In this document: one piece after another, positions 1-7,881 of the stretch
Numbering within the stretch: the first letter of the stretch is position 1
Layout: every line of letters begins with the position of its first letter
NCBI RefSeq assembly: GCF_034344865.1
Contig: NZ_CP133774.1
Coordinates: 3,906,001-3,970,000, forward strand
DNA: 64,000 nucleotides
Direction: 5' to 3'
Source of the DNA: Pseudomonas sp. 10S4
GTDB taxonomy: Bacteria > Pseudomonadota > Gammaproteobacteria > Pseudomonadales > Pseudomonadaceae
Translations under genes and position numbers: made by a program
The notes under the pieces: generated by a model
What the model was told of the DNA's origin: nothing
The model's database searches: none
The model's input: the letters and a program-made list of their open reading frames with translations, nothing else

Positions 1-76
1 CGGTGCGGTCTCCTTTTCAACTGACTTCGGGAGGCGCGAGGTCTGACTGCTCTACGCAGCCAGGCGCGCAGAATCA
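1..76. other. Left edge, no secure gene
   Basis: A short open frame enters from the left edge and stops at a TGA at 44-46. It could be the last residues of an upstream gene, but it is too short to identify. The remainder is the leader of uraH. Confidence 0.3.
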
Positions 77-430
77 ATGGGACGTTTGACTACACACGTT
101 TTGGACGCTGCACACGGTTGCCCGGGCAGCTCGATCAAGGTCGAGTTGTACCGCGTTGAAGGCTCGCAGCTGGAATTGGTCGCCAGCGCGATTACCAACA
201 GCGACGGCCGTGTCGATGCACCGCTGCTGCAAGGCGATGACTACCGTTCCGGGGTCTATCAGGTTCAGTTTCATGCGGGCGATTACTACCGCGCCCGTGG
301 CGTTCAGCTGCCGGAACCCGCGTTCCTGGACGTAGTCGTGCTGCGGTTCGGCATCTCTGCTGAACAGGATCACTACCACGTGCCACTGCTGATTTCGCCC
401 TACAGCTATTCGACCTACAGAGGAAGCTAG
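77..430 (+). CDS. uraH: 5-hydroxyisourate hydrolase
   Basis: This protein hydrolyses 5-hydroxyisourate to OHCU, the step after urate oxidation in purine breakdown. It is 117 aa and belongs to the transthyretin-like family. The family signatures are visible: TTHVLD near the N-terminus with its catalytic His, an RVDAPLL stretch, and the diagnostic C-terminal tetrapeptide YRGS. The length is normal for a bacterial cytoplasmic enzyme. A strong terminator follows at 472-497. The purine permease gene lies 0.9 kb downstream on the opposite strand, which fits a purine-use locus whose other genes probably lie to the left of the window. The start is the first ATG of the frame; its RBS is weak. Confidence 0.93.
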   Translation: MGRLTTHVLDAAHGCPGSSIKVELYRVEGSQLELVASAITNSDGRVDAPLLQGDDYRSGVYQVQFHAGDYYRARGVQLPEPAFLDVVVLRFGISAEQDHYHVPLLISPYSYSTYRGS

Positions 431-471
431 ACTCCCCCAAGAATCTGCGCAAAAAGCTTCTTTGGTCTTTC

Positions 472-497
472 GCCCGCTCACACTGCGGGCTTTTTTT
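472..497 (+). terminator. Rho-independent terminator after uraH
   Basis: A GC-rich stem (GCCCGC at 472-477 pairs with GCGGGC at 485-490) is followed by seven T residues. It lies 42 bases after the uraH stop codon. Confidence 0.85.
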
Positions 498-530
498 GCC
501 TTCAGGAAAGTGGTGTTGCTAAGGACGCCT

Positions 531-603
531 TCGCGAGCAAGCTCGCTCCCACACTGATCTGTGTCGTTCACAAATCCCCTGTGGGAGCGAGCTTGCTCGC
601 GAT
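531..603. repeat. REP-type inverted pair, family A
   Basis: Two head-to-head copies of a palindromic unit (GGGAGCGAGCTTGCTCGCGA and its complement) are separated by about 30 bases, the REPIN arrangement. The pair lies between the convergent genes uraH and the LysE exporter. Related pairs recur across the window. Confidence 0.9.
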
Positions 604-613
604 GCTTTTGCTC

Positions 614-1240
614 TTAGCGGCTCAACAACGACGCGGCGCCCGCGCCACCGAACAACGCGGCACTAATCCGGTTAAACCAACTCTGGCCCTTGCCACTGCG
701 CAGATACCGCGCCGCGCCATGGGCACCCAGCCCATACGCCAACTTGCACAGCAGATCCAACACCGTCCAGGTTGCAATCATCACCAGCAATTGCGGCAGG
801 AACGGCTGTTCAGCGCTCAAGAACTGCGGCAGGAAAGCGGCGAAAAACAGGATGTCTTTTGGATTACTTGCGCCCAACACAAACGCGCGTCCGAACAGTG
901 CGCGAAAGCGTGGCACAGGTGCGGCCTGGGGCACTTCGGCGCCGTGGGACGGTTGACGCGATTGTTGCCAGCTCTTCCAGGCGAGGTAAAACAGGTACAG
1001 CGCGCCAACGATCTTCAGCGCGCTGAACAGCTGTTCCGACGCCAGCAGCAGGGCGCCCAGACCCAGCGCCGACGCACTGAGCAGACAAATCGAGGCAATC
1101 ACCCCGCCGAGAAACGCCGGGTACGAACGGCGCAACCCGTAGTTCAGGCTGTTGCTGATCATCAGCAAAGACAATGGCCCCGGGATCAGGATTACCACCA
1201 GCGCGGCGCCGCTGAACAGCAGCCAGGTTTCCAGACTCAT
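614..1240 (-). CDS. LysE family amino-acid exporter
   Basis: This is a 208 aa inner-membrane translocator of the LysE/RhtB superfamily, which exports amino acids or their derivatives. The N-terminal hydrophobic segment contains the family motif GPLSLLMISNSLNYG, and the C-terminal half has NPKDILFFAAFLPQF, the typical NPK motif. About six hydrophobic segments are seen. The start at 1240 is preferred over an in-frame upstream codon because the sequence AGGAGGAAAGTG precedes the ATG. The substrate cannot be told from sequence. A terminator for the upstream permease gene overlaps its leader. Confidence 0.88.
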   Translation of the reverse strand: MSLETWLLFSGAALVVILIPGPLSLLMISNSLNYGLRRSYPAFLGGVIASICLLSASALGLGALLLASEQLFSALKIVGALYLFYLAWKSWQQSRQPSHGAEVPQAAPVPRFRALFGRAFVLGASNPKDILFFAAFLPQFLSAEQPFLPQLLVMIATWTVLDLLCKLAYGLGAHGAARYLRSGKGQSWFNRISAALFGGAGAASLLSR

Positions 1241-1257
1241 CACTTTCCTCCTAATGT

Positions 1258-1285
1258 GCAAAAGCCCCACCCGACGGGGTGAGGC
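1258..1285 (-). terminator. Terminator after the NCS2 permease
   Basis: Read on the minus strand, the stem CACCC-CGTC-GGGTG is followed by GGGCTTTTGC. It lies 20 bases past the permease stop and just upstream of the LysE exporter RBS, so it may uncouple the two genes. Confidence 0.5.
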
Positions 1286-1304
1286 TGTTTGAAACTATGA
1301 CGGC

Positions 1305-2654
1305 TTACAAGAAAATGAACTTGGCGATGAAGATCGCGCAGAGCACCCACAAGCTGGCGGAAATTTCCTTGTACTTACCGGTACCAGCCTTCAGCACCAC
1401 GTAAGTGATAAAGCCCAGTGCGATGCCGTCGGCGACCGAGAAGGTCAGCGGCATCATGATCGCGGTAACGATGGCCGGGATGCTGTCGGTCGCTTCATCC
1501 CAGTTGATGTGAGCCATACCGCTCATCATCAGCATCGCCACATAAATCAGCGCACCCGCCGTTGCATAAGCCGGAATCATGCCAGCCAGCGGTGCGAAGA
1601 ACATCGCGGCAATAAATAGCACACCTACGGTCACTGCGGTAAGACCAGTCCGACCACCAGCGGCTACACCCGCGGCACTTTCTACATAGCTTGTTACTGG
1701 AGGGACGCCGACCATCGCCCCGAATACGCTGGAGGCGCTGTCAGCTTTCATGGCGCGAGAGAGGTTTTCGATCCGGCCATCAGCGTTGACCAGGCCGGCG
1801 CGCTGGGCGACGCCCATCAAGGTACCGGCGGTGTCGAACATGTGCACGAAGAGGAACGCCAGCACCACGCTGATCATGCTGACGTTGAACACGCCGGCGA
1901 TGTTCATGGCCATCCAGGTCGGTGCCAGGCTCGGCGGGGCGGACATGATTCCGCCGTAATGCACCAGGCCCAGGCCCCAACCGGCGAGGGTCACGGTGAT
2001 GATGCTGATGAGGATCGCGCCGAAGACTTTGTGGTAGCTGAGCACGGCAATCATCAGGAAGCAGATGGCCGCCAGCAGCGGGCCAGGCTCGCGCAGGGAG
2101 CCGAGTTTGATCAGGGTGGCCGGGCTGGCGACGATGATGCCGGCGGTTTTCAGGCCGATGATCCCTAGAAACAGTCCGACCCCGGCGCCCATGGCGTAGC
2201 GCAGGCTGACCGGAATGCTGTTGAGCAGCCATTCGCGAATCTTGGAAAACGTCAGAATCATGAACAACACACCGGAGACAAACACCGCGCCGAGGGCGGT
2301 TTCCCAGTTGTAGCCCATGGTGCCGACCACGGTGTAGGTGAAGAATGCGTTCAGGCCCATGCCCGGTGCCAGGCCGACCGGCCAGTTGGCGTACAGGCCC
2401 ATCAACAGGCAACCCAGTGCCGCAGCGATGCAGGTGGCAACGAACGCCGCGCCGTGGTTGATGCCAGCGTCAGCCATGATGTTCGGGTTGACGAAGATGA
2501 TGTAGGCCATCGTGATGAAGGTTGTCAGACCGGCAATCAGCTCGGTCTTCACCGTGGTGCCATGCAAGCTGAGTTTGAAGATGCGCTCCAGCCAGCCATT
2601 ACGTAACGGCGGCGAGAGATCCAGCGACGAAGCTTCGGATTTGCGGCTTTCCAC
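1305..2654 (-). CDS. NCS2 family purine permease (AzgA-like)
   Basis: This is a 449 aa polytopic membrane protein that imports purine bases with protons. It matches the AzgA/GhxP branch of the NCS2 family. The N-terminal GLTTFITMAYIIFVNPNI and the central FDTAGTLMGVAQRAG are hallmark segments, and a PVTSYVESAAGVAAGGRTG stretch follows. Length is typical. The start is GTG at 2654 with GAGGAG eight bases upstream. A palindromic operator, TTTGTATACAAA, lies about 130 bases upstream and recurs before the NCS1 permease at 51.6-53.1 kb. With uraH nearby, purine import for catabolism is the likely role. Whether it carries guanine, hypoxanthine or adenine is not resolved. Confidence 0.92.
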   Translation of the reverse strand: MESRKSEASSLDLSPPLRNGWLERIFKLSLHGTTVKTELIAGLTTFITMAYIIFVNPNIMADAGINHGAAFVATCIAAALGCLLMGLYANWPVGLAPGMGLNAFFTYTVVGTMGYNWETALGAVFVSGVLFMILTFSKIREWLLNSIPVSLRYAMGAGVGLFLGIIGLKTAGIIVASPATLIKLGSLREPGPLLAAICFLMIAVLSYHKVFGAILISIITVTLAGWGLGLVHYGGIMSAPPSLAPTWMAMNIAGVFNVSMISVVLAFLFVHMFDTAGTLMGVAQRAGLVNADGRIENLSRAMKADSASSVFGAMVGVPPVTSYVESAAGVAAGGRTGLTAVTVGVLFIAAMFFAPLAGMIPAYATAGALIYVAMLMMSGMAHINWDEATDSIPAIVTAIMMPLTFSVADGIALGFITYVVLKAGTGKYKEISASLWVLCAIFIAKFIFL

Positions 2655-2782
2655 AGCGAGTACTCCTCAAGAGTTTTATTTTTATTTCCAGGGCCGGACC
2701 CATGAGGGTGGCAGCGGCCCTTTGAGGCACTTGCGAATTTGTTGACCGCTTGGTCAGGAACTCGCACGAAGTGGATTATGCT

Positions 2783-2794
2783 TTTGTATACAAA
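2783..2794. promoter_or_regulatory. Palindromic operator TTTGTATACAAA
   Basis: This perfect 12-bp palindrome lies upstream of the NCS2 permease. Its core TTGTATACAA is repeated at 53308-53317 upstream of the NCS1 permease. The form resembles sites bound by GntR-family regulators; that assignment is an inference. Confidence 0.55.
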
Positions 2795-2880
2795 TAAAGC
2801 AAATAATGTTTTCGGTTTTGTCGGCGAAATTATTGGAAGGCGGGATATATGGAAATGAAATGTGATGTCCAGTGAGCTTT

Positions 2881-3022
2881 TGTGGCGAGGGAGCTTGCTC
2901 CCGCTGGGGCGCGCAGCGGCCCCGAAATCAGGCGCCTGGAGCTTTCAGGCTTAACGCAATCATCATTGCCTACGACTGCTGCGCAGCCGAACGGGACGTT
3001 TCGACAAGCTCCCTCGCCACAG
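2881..3022. repeat. REP-type inverted pair, family B
   Basis: The outer arms are TGTGGCGAGGGAGCTTGCTC and a complement containing CTCCCTCGCCACA. The long interior carries a second imperfect pair (GCGCAGCGGCCCCG and CTGCTGCGCAGCCG). It fills the gap between the permease leader and the convergently placed end of the marR gene, abutting the stop codon. Confidence 0.88.
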
Positions 3023-3478
3023 TCAGGCGTCTGACCGGTCAACCCGGGTCACTTCTCCCAACGCCAGATTCACCGCCAACCACCCATTCACCGCCGTCTC
3101 CCCAGCCTCGGCAAATACCCGCTCCAGCAACGTCACCTGCTCACGCCGCAGCGATTGCTCAAACCGCGCGCCATCGTCAGTCAATTCGAGCAGCCGTTTT
3201 CGCTTGTCAGTCTCGGACGCCACGCTGTCCACCAAATGCATCTCCACCAACTGACGCAGTGGAATGTTCAACGCCTGTTTGGTCACGCCGAGCAATGCCA
3301 GCAACTCCTTCACACTCAGGTTCGGGTAACGGGCGATGAAAAACACGATGCGCTGATGCACCCGGCTCAAGCCGCGACGCTCAAGCATCTCGTCAGCCTT
3401 GGCCGTGAAAGCCTGGTAGCCGAAGAAAAACGCTTCCATCGCTTGTTGCTGGGTCGTGGGGTTTTTAAGGTCAAGCAT
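3023..3478 (-). CDS. MarR family transcriptional regulator
   Basis: This 151 aa winged-helix protein has the MarR arrangement: a helical N-terminus, a DNA-recognition region at about residues 50-90 (LSVKELLALLGVTKQALNIP), and the wing segment SETDKRKRLLELTDDG. The start at 3478 (MLDLKNP) is chosen over a longer frame because it matches the usual family length. It is divergent from an aminotransferase gene, with only about 80 bases between the two start codons, so it probably controls that gene and itself. The effector is unknown. Confidence 0.85.
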   Translation of the reverse strand: MLDLKNPTTQQQAMEAFFFGYQAFTAKADEMLERRGLSRVHQRIVFFIARYPNLSVKELLALLGVTKQALNIPLRQLVEMHLVDSVASETDKRKRLLELTDDGARFEQSLRREQVTLLERVFAEAGETAVNGWLAVNLALGEVTRVDRSDA

Positions 3479-3560
3479 GTTGACGTATCCGCTCAAGCTA
3501 TCGTAATTTCGGTCAACCAGTTTGACTCATTTCCTTCAGGCCCCGCTACCGGTGACCCCC

Positions 3561-4727
3561 ATGGCTTTTTCCGAACGTGTCTCGCGCCTTAAAAGTTCTT
3601 TGATCCGTGAAATCCTTGCCGCCGCCCAGCGTCCGGAAGTGATGTCGTTCGCTGGCGGCTTGCCGGCCGAAGCGATGCTGCCGAAAGTCGAGTGGGCTGA
3701 CATGCCGCTGTCCATGGGTCAATACGGCATGAGCGAAGGCGAGCCGGCACTGCGTGAAGCACTGGCGGGCGAGGCGAGGGCGCTGGGCGTGCCGTGTGAG
3801 GCGAGCCAGGTGTTGGTGGTCAGCGGCTCCCAGCAAACCCTCGATCTGGCGGCCAAGCTCTACATCGACAAAGGCACCGAAATTTTGCTCGAAGCGCCGA
3901 CTTATCTGGCGGCGTTGCAGATTTTCCAGCTGTTCGGCGCCGACTGCATCACCGTGCCGCAGGAAGCAGACGGTCCGAACCTGGCACAGTTGCGTTCGCG
4001 ACTGGAGAATCACAAGCCTGCGTTCATTTACCTGATTCCGACCTTCCAGAACCCGTCGGCAGTGCGCTACAGCGAAGCCAAGCGCGATGCCGTGGCCGCG
4101 TTGCTGGACGAGTTCGGCGTCACGCTGATCGAAGACGAACCCTACCGCGAACTGACCTTCGACGGCGGCAGCGCAACACCGATCGTCAGTCGCTTGAAAA
4201 ACGCCAGTTGGATCTACACCGGCACCGTGTCCAAAACCCTGCTGCCGGGCCTGCGGGTCGGCTACTTGATTGCCAGTCCCGACCTGTTCCCGCACTTGCT
4301 GAAACTTAAGCAATCGGCGGACTTGCACACCAATCGCGTGGGCCAGTGGCAGGCGCTGCAATGGATTGGCACCGAGAAATTCCAGCAGCACTTGAGCGAG
4401 TTGCGGGATTTTTACCGGGTTCGTCGGGATGCGTTTCAGTCGGCGTTGGAAACGCACTTTTCTGATCTGGCGGACTGGAACGTGCCGCAAGGTGGGTTGT
4501 TTTTCTGGCTGACGCTCAAGCAACCGCTGGACACCCGGACCTTGCTCAAGGACGCACTGGCGGCGGACGTAGCGTTTATGCCGGGGGAGCCGTTTTTCCC
4601 AGACCCGGACAACAACCCCGGTCACCTGCGGTTGAATTTCAGCCACATCGACCCGGCGCGATTGGATGAAGGGCTCAAGCGGTTGGCGACGGTTGTTAGG
4701 CAGGCCCAGGCAGCAGAAGCCGCCTGA
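3561..4727 (+). CDS. PLP-dependent aminotransferase, class I/II
   Basis: This is a 388 aa fold-type I aminotransferase of the 2-aminoadipate/LysN-like group. Visible signatures are FAGGLPAEAMLPK at the N-terminus, SGSQQTLDLAAKLYID, the PTFQNPSA substrate loop, EDEPYREL with the PLP-binding Asp/Tyr, and the Schiff-base lysine in GTVSKTLLPGLRVGY. The ATG at 3561 gives a family-standard N-terminus (MAFSERVSRLKSS); a TTG 39 bases upstream is in frame but less likely. The gene is divergent from a MarR regulator and is closed by a terminator. The amino donor and acceptor cannot be assigned from sequence alone. Confidence 0.88.
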   Translation: MAFSERVSRLKSSLIREILAAAQRPEVMSFAGGLPAEAMLPKVEWADMPLSMGQYGMSEGEPALREALAGEARALGVPCEASQVLVVSGSQQTLDLAAKLYIDKGTEILLEAPTYLAALQIFQLFGADCITVPQEADGPNLAQLRSRLENHKPAFIYLIPTFQNPSAVRYSEAKRDAVAALLDEFGVTLIEDEPYRELTFDGGSATPIVSRLKNASWIYTGTVSKTLLPGLRVGYLIASPDLFPHLLKLKQSADLHTNRVGQWQALQWIGTEKFQQHLSELRDFYRVRRDAFQSALETHFSDLADWNVPQGGLFFWLTLKQPLDTRTLLKDALAADVAFMPGEPFFPDPDNNPGHLRLNFSHIDPARLDEGLKRLATVVRQAQAAEAA

Positions 4728-4740
4728 CGACAGAAACAAA

Positions 4741-4767
4741 AAACCGGCTCAAGGGCCGGTTTATTTT
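4741..4767 (+). terminator. Terminator after the aminotransferase
   Basis: An AAACCGG stem pairs with CCGGTTT and is followed by a T-rich tail (TATTTTTG), 13 bases past the stop codon. Confidence 0.8.
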
Positions 4768-4798
4768 TGTCCGAAATTTGCGGTGCCGGGGAGGGCCT

Positions 4799-4822
4799 CA
4801 TCGCGAGCTTGCTCGCGATGGC
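4799..4822. repeat. Single degenerate family A REP unit
   Basis: A solitary TCGCGAGCTTGCTCGCGA palindrome lacks a partner and the flanking GTGGGAG. It looks like an isolated remnant of the family A repeats. Confidence 0.6.
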
Positions 4823-4846
4823 GTCAGTTCAAACACCCAAAAATCA

Positions 4847-5218
4847 TCAGGACGCTGCAAACCGCTTATCCAGATAATCAATAATCACCTTGGATTCATA
4901 CATCCAGGTGGTCTGCCCATTCTCTTCAATCCGCAGGCACGGCACTTTGATCTTGCCGCCTTGCTCGAGCAGGGCCTTGCGATCCAGTTCGTTATTCTTC
5001 GCATCGCGCAACGCCACTGGCACGTTCAAACGGCGCAGGGTGCGGCGGGTTTTCACGCAGAACGGGCAGGCGTGGAACTGATACAGCGTCAGGTCCTTGG
5101 CATCCGCTTCAACCTGAGCCTGAGCGGCGGCGGGGCGCTGCTTTTTGCCCGGACGGGTGATGAAGTCGATGAAGATGATCAGTTGGCCAAGGCCGACACG
5201 AAGCGCTTTAACGAACAC
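4847..5218 (-). CDS. Glutaredoxin/GST-N domain protein
   Basis: This 123 aa thioredoxin-fold protein has a redox motif CPFC at about residue 51 (FHACPFCVKTRRTLRRLNV), the cis-proline loop KVPCLRIEENG and a C-terminal SKVIIDYLDKRF, as in GST N-terminal or glutaredoxin-like domains. An N-terminal hydrophobic stretch (VGLGQLIIFIDFI) could anchor it to the membrane. The chosen start is GTG at 5218, with GAGG upstream. The partner is unknown. It lies downstream of folE on the same strand but is separated from it by a terminator. Confidence 0.8.
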   Translation of the reverse strand: MFVKALRVGLGQLIIFIDFITRPGKKQRPAAAQAQVEADAKDLTLYQFHACPFCVKTRRTLRRLNVPVALRDAKNNELDRKALLEQGGKIKVPCLRIEENGQTTWMYESKVIIDYLDKRFAAS

Positions 5219-5277
5219 GGTAGAAGCCTCACAAGGGCAAACAGAAGGCGCGCAGCTTACCTGATTTTTCACAGGCG

Positions 5278-5306
5278 AAAAAAACCGGCGATGAGTGCCG
5301 GTTTTC
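5278..5306 (-). terminator. Terminator after folE
   Basis: On the minus strand, ACCGGC pairs with GCCGGT and is followed by a run of T residues. It lies just past the folE stop codon. Confidence 0.8.
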
Positions 5307-5319
5307 TTCGTGCTGCGAG

Positions 5320-5865
5320 TTACTTGATCAGGCTGAGAAACTCGCTGCGAGTGGCAGCGTTTTCGCGGAACTCACCGAGCATCACCGAAGTGATCATCGA
5401 CGAATTCTGCTTCTCCACACCGCGCATCATCATGCACATGTGCTTGGCCTCAATCACCACCGCAACGCCCAGGGCGCCGGTGACTTGCTGGACCGCATCG
5501 GCGATCTGGCGGCTGAGGTTTTCCTGGATCTGCAGGCGGCGGGCGTACATATCGACGATCCGCGCGACTTTCGACAACCCCAATACCTTGCCGCTCGGGA
5601 TATAGGCGACGTGGGCCTTGCCGATGAACGGCAGCAGGTGGTGTTCGCACAACGAGTAGAGCTCGATGTCCTTGACCAGCACCATTTCGCTGTTGTCGGA
5701 GCTGAACAAGGCACCATTGGTGACTTCTTCCAGTGTCTGTTCATAACCGCGGCAAAGGTACTGCATGGCTTTGGCGGCACGCTTTGGCGTGTCGAGCAGG
5801 CCCTCGCGGGACACGTCCTCGCCCAATTGGCCGAGAATCGCGGTGTAATTCTGTTCCAGGGACAT
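5320..5865 (-). CDS. folE: GTP cyclohydrolase I
   Basis: This 181 aa enzyme converts GTP to 7,8-dihydroneopterin triphosphate, the first step of folate or pterin synthesis. The zinc-site motif LCEHHLLPF and the second zinc cysteine in [10 protein letters not shown] are present, as are the catalytic GKAHVAYIP and [11 protein letters not shown] segments. The frame extends far upstream, but the ATG at 5865 ([11 protein letters not shown]) has an AGGT RBS and gives the expected length. Pseudomonads often have more than one folE copy; which paralogue this is cannot be told here. Confidence 0.94.
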   Translation of the reverse strand: MSLEQNYTAILGQLGEDVSREGLLDTPKRAAKAMQYLCRGYEQTLEEVTNGALFSSDNSEMVLVKDIELYSLCEHHLLPFIGKAHVAYIPSGKVLGLSKVARIVDMYARRLQIQENLSRQIADAVQQVTGALGVAVVIEAKHMCMMMRGVEKQNSSMITSVMLGEFRENAATRSEFLSLIK

Positions 5866-5942
5866 GAAACTACCTGTGGGATTTTTCGCAAAGGTCAAGG
5901 GTACGGTGGCGGACACGGCGCTGCAAGCGTGGCGCGACAGCT

Positions 5943-6500
5943 TTACTCGTCGCGGCCTTCCATCATGGTGCGTTTGAGCATCACATACACCGCGCCGGCA
6001 CCACCGTGTTTCGGTTGGCACGAGGTGAAGCCGAGTACTTGGGAATGCTGGCGCAGCCAGGTGTTGACGTGGCTTTTGATCATCGGCCGCTTGCCGTCCA
6101 GGCGCACAGCTTTGCCGTGAGTGACGCGTACGCAGCGGATTTCGAATTTGGTGGCTTCGGCGAGAAAGGCCCAAAGGGTTTCCCGAGCCTTTTCCACGTT
6201 CATGCCGTGCAGGTCGAGGCTGCCTTCGAACGGGATCTGGCCAATCTTGAGTTTGCGTATCTGGCTTTCCTGAACGCCGTCGCGCGCCCACATCAACTCG
6301 TCTTCCGGGCCGACATCGATGACGAACTGATCCGACAGCCCATCAACGGTGGTGGCATCGGTGCGCACGGTGGCGGCCTGACGCAGCTTGGCGATTTGCG
6401 CGCGGTCGCTTTTGGGTTTGCCGGTTTCGGCGCGATCGTGCTTGATCGGCTTGATGCCTTGGGTCGCACTTTTAAACAGGGAAAAATCGTCGTCTTGCAT
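5943..6500 (-). CDS. Smr domain protein
   Basis: This 185 aa protein has a basic, probably disordered N-terminal part ([19 protein letters not shown]) and a C-terminal Smr domain, recognised by the [12 protein letters not shown] motif, VTHGKAVR and the final [12 protein letters not shown]. Smr domains are nucleic-acid nicking or RNA-binding modules. The start at 6500 is set by GGAGGCTGAC before the ATG. It sits 77 bases upstream of folE on the same strand and may be co-transcribed. No specific role can be given. Confidence 0.85.
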   Translation of the reverse strand: MQDDDFSLFKSATQGIKPIKHDRAETGKPKSDRAQIAKLRQAATVRTDATTVDGLSDQFVIDVGPEDELMWARDGVQESQIRKLKIGQIPFEGSLDLHGMNVEKARETLWAFLAEATKFEIRCVRVTHGKAVRLDGKRPMIKSHVNTWLRQHSQVLGFTSCQPKHGGAGAVYVMLKRTMMEGRDE

Positions 6501-6558
6501 GTCAGCCTCCGCGAAGGCCGCCAGTTTACCCAAGTCGAGGCGCCATCCATAACAATTG

Positions 6559-6579
6559 GGCCCGTCAGATCGACGGGCC
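6559..6579. terminator. Hairpin between two minus-strand genes
   Basis: A perfect 8-bp stem (GGCCCGTC/GACGGGCC) with a 5-base loop lies just past the stop of the 6586-6906 gene. There is no clear T-run, so termination is possible but uncertain. Confidence 0.45.
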
Positions 6580-6585
6580 GTTGAT

Positions 6586-6906
6586 TCAGTCGTGTTTTTT
6601 CATCAGGTGCGGGGACAAATTCAGCTCCCGCGACTGGCGCGAACGGCGCCGGCAGCGACGCCAGAGCCACACGCCGATGTACAGCACGAACAGGCCAATC
6701 GCCAGAATCACAGCCGCACCGACGCGGTTGGTATTCAATTCGCCCATGGCGGGCGCGTGGCCGAACAGGCTGGCGGCACCAGCCATGGCGAGCAGCACAC
6801 CGCCCATCGCCAGCAGGGCGGCAATTGCTGCGCCGAATCTATAACGCCAGTTGCTTCGGCTTTTGGGCCGCAGGCGGCGTGCGTCAAAACCATCGGATAA
6901 CTTCAT
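6586..6906 (-). CDS. Conserved hypothetical membrane protein
   Basis: This 106 aa protein has two clear hydrophobic segments (about residues 25-45 and 62-82) flanked by a basic N-terminus and a very Arg-rich stretch (WLWRRCRRRSRQSR) before a short C-terminal tail. The start at 6906 is supported by GAGGAAGG upstream. I do not recognise a domain. The arrangement suggests a small inner-membrane protein with both ends in the cytoplasm. Confidence 0.75.
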   Translation of the reverse strand: MKLSDGFDARRLRPKSRSNWRYRFGAAIAALLAMGGVLLAMAGAASLFGHAPAMGELNTNRVGAAVILAIGLFVLYIGVWLWRRCRRRSRQSRELNLSPHLMKKHD

Positions 6907-7001
6907 TCCGACCTTCCTCAATGGGTATCGGCCCTTCGACCGGGAGTTGTCCGGGATGTTCCTGAGGCTAAGACAATTGCAGAAAATGAGATGCTTTTGC
7001 G

Positions 7002-7028
7002 GATGAGCGGCGGCATTAGCCGCTCATC
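7002..7028. terminator. Hairpin after the cysteine hydrolase gene
   Basis: A 10-bp perfect stem (GATGAGCGGC/GCCGCTCATC) with a short loop lies 10 bases past the stop of the gene at 7038. It lacks a strong T-run, so it may stabilise the 3' end rather than terminate. Confidence 0.45.
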
Positions 7029-7037
7029 TGGAGTCGA

Positions 7038-7628
7038 TCAGATCAGATCGTGGGTCAGGGCGAGGGTGGCGAAGTTGTCCGCCATGATCGCCATTTCGGT
7101 CTGCTGAACGTGCTCGGCGCTGAGTACACCGCCCTTGTAAGGCAGGTCGCGGGTGGCACAGGCGTCTTCGACCAGAGTGCAGCGAAAGCCCAGGTTCTTG
7201 GCGGCGCGCACGGTGGTGCTGACGCTGGAATGGCTCATGAACCCGCAGACGATCAAGTCCAGGGAGCCGAGTTCTTGCAGACGATCGTACAGCGTGGTGC
7301 CGTGGAACGCGCTCGGCAGCAACTTGCCGATGATGGTTTCGTCGGCGTGTGGCTCCAGCCCCGGGATGAACTCACCGCGCTCGCCCTGTGGATCGAACAG
7401 CCCGCCGACGGTGCCGAGGTGACGCACGTGCACAATCGGCCGACCGGCTGCACGGGCAGCGGCCACGATTTGCTTGATGTTCGCGACGGCAGCATCCATG
7501 CCGCTCAGGGCCAACGGGCCGCTGAGGTATTCTTTCTGAGCATCGATGATGATGAGGGTCGCCTGGCTCAGTTTGGCCGCCGGATAACCGCGACCGCTGA
7601 GTTGAAACATCGTTTGTGGAACGGACAT
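7038..7628 (-). CDS. Isochorismatase-like cysteine hydrolase
   Basis: This is a 196 aa hydrolase of the isochorismatase/nicotinamidase superfamily. The catalytic triad elements are visible: Asp in LIIIDAQKEYLSG, Lys in the IIGKLLPSAF segment, and the nucleophile-loop region LIVCGFMSHSSVSTTVRAA, where the usual Cys is replaced by Ser (MSHSSV rather than the common VCV). This replacement is worth noting for a claim of activity. The start at 7628 has AGGAG upstream. The substrate is unknown. It is divergent from prmB. Confidence 0.82.
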   Translation of the reverse strand: MSVPQTMFQLSGRGYPAAKLSQATLIIIDAQKEYLSGPLALSGMDAAVANIKQIVAAARAAGRPIVHVRHLGTVGGLFDPQGERGEFIPGLEPHADETIIGKLLPSAFHGTTLYDRLQELGSLDLIVCGFMSHSSVSTTVRAAKNLGFRCTLVEDACATRDLPYKGGVLSAEHVQQTEMAIMADNFATLALTHDLI

Positions 7629-7881
7629 TCTGGGGCTCCTTGGAGTGGGGCTTTTGCGACATTGTCCTCTGGCTGAGCGGTTCTGTGAATCGCTACCATC
7701 GTAGGCACCGTCTTTGCTGGCTTGCAGCCTTGTCAAGATGCTCGTTTTGTTCAATAGCCAACCGAAAAAATGGATAAGTCCTACATCTGATCCGGTGTTT
7801 TTCCTGCGTCGTCGGGAAGCGTTTTGGCTGTTAGAATCGCCAGTCGTTTTTCTGCCAGTCGTTTTATTTGGAGTTGCCCCC

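Noticed and set aside
74..571. A 165-codon minus-strand frame over uraH
   Set aside because: Mirror frame of uraH with no RBS, and it crosses the uraH terminator.
531..603. Repeated palindromes read as a possible CRISPR array
   Set aside because: Units are scattered singly or in inverted pairs through the window, with no regular spacing and no cas genes. They fit REP elements.
3546..4739. A 397-codon minus-strand frame opposite the aminotransferase
   Set aside because: Composition is Gln/Arg/His rich, typical of a mirror frame of a GC-rich gene, and the plus-strand protein has all aminotransferase motifs.
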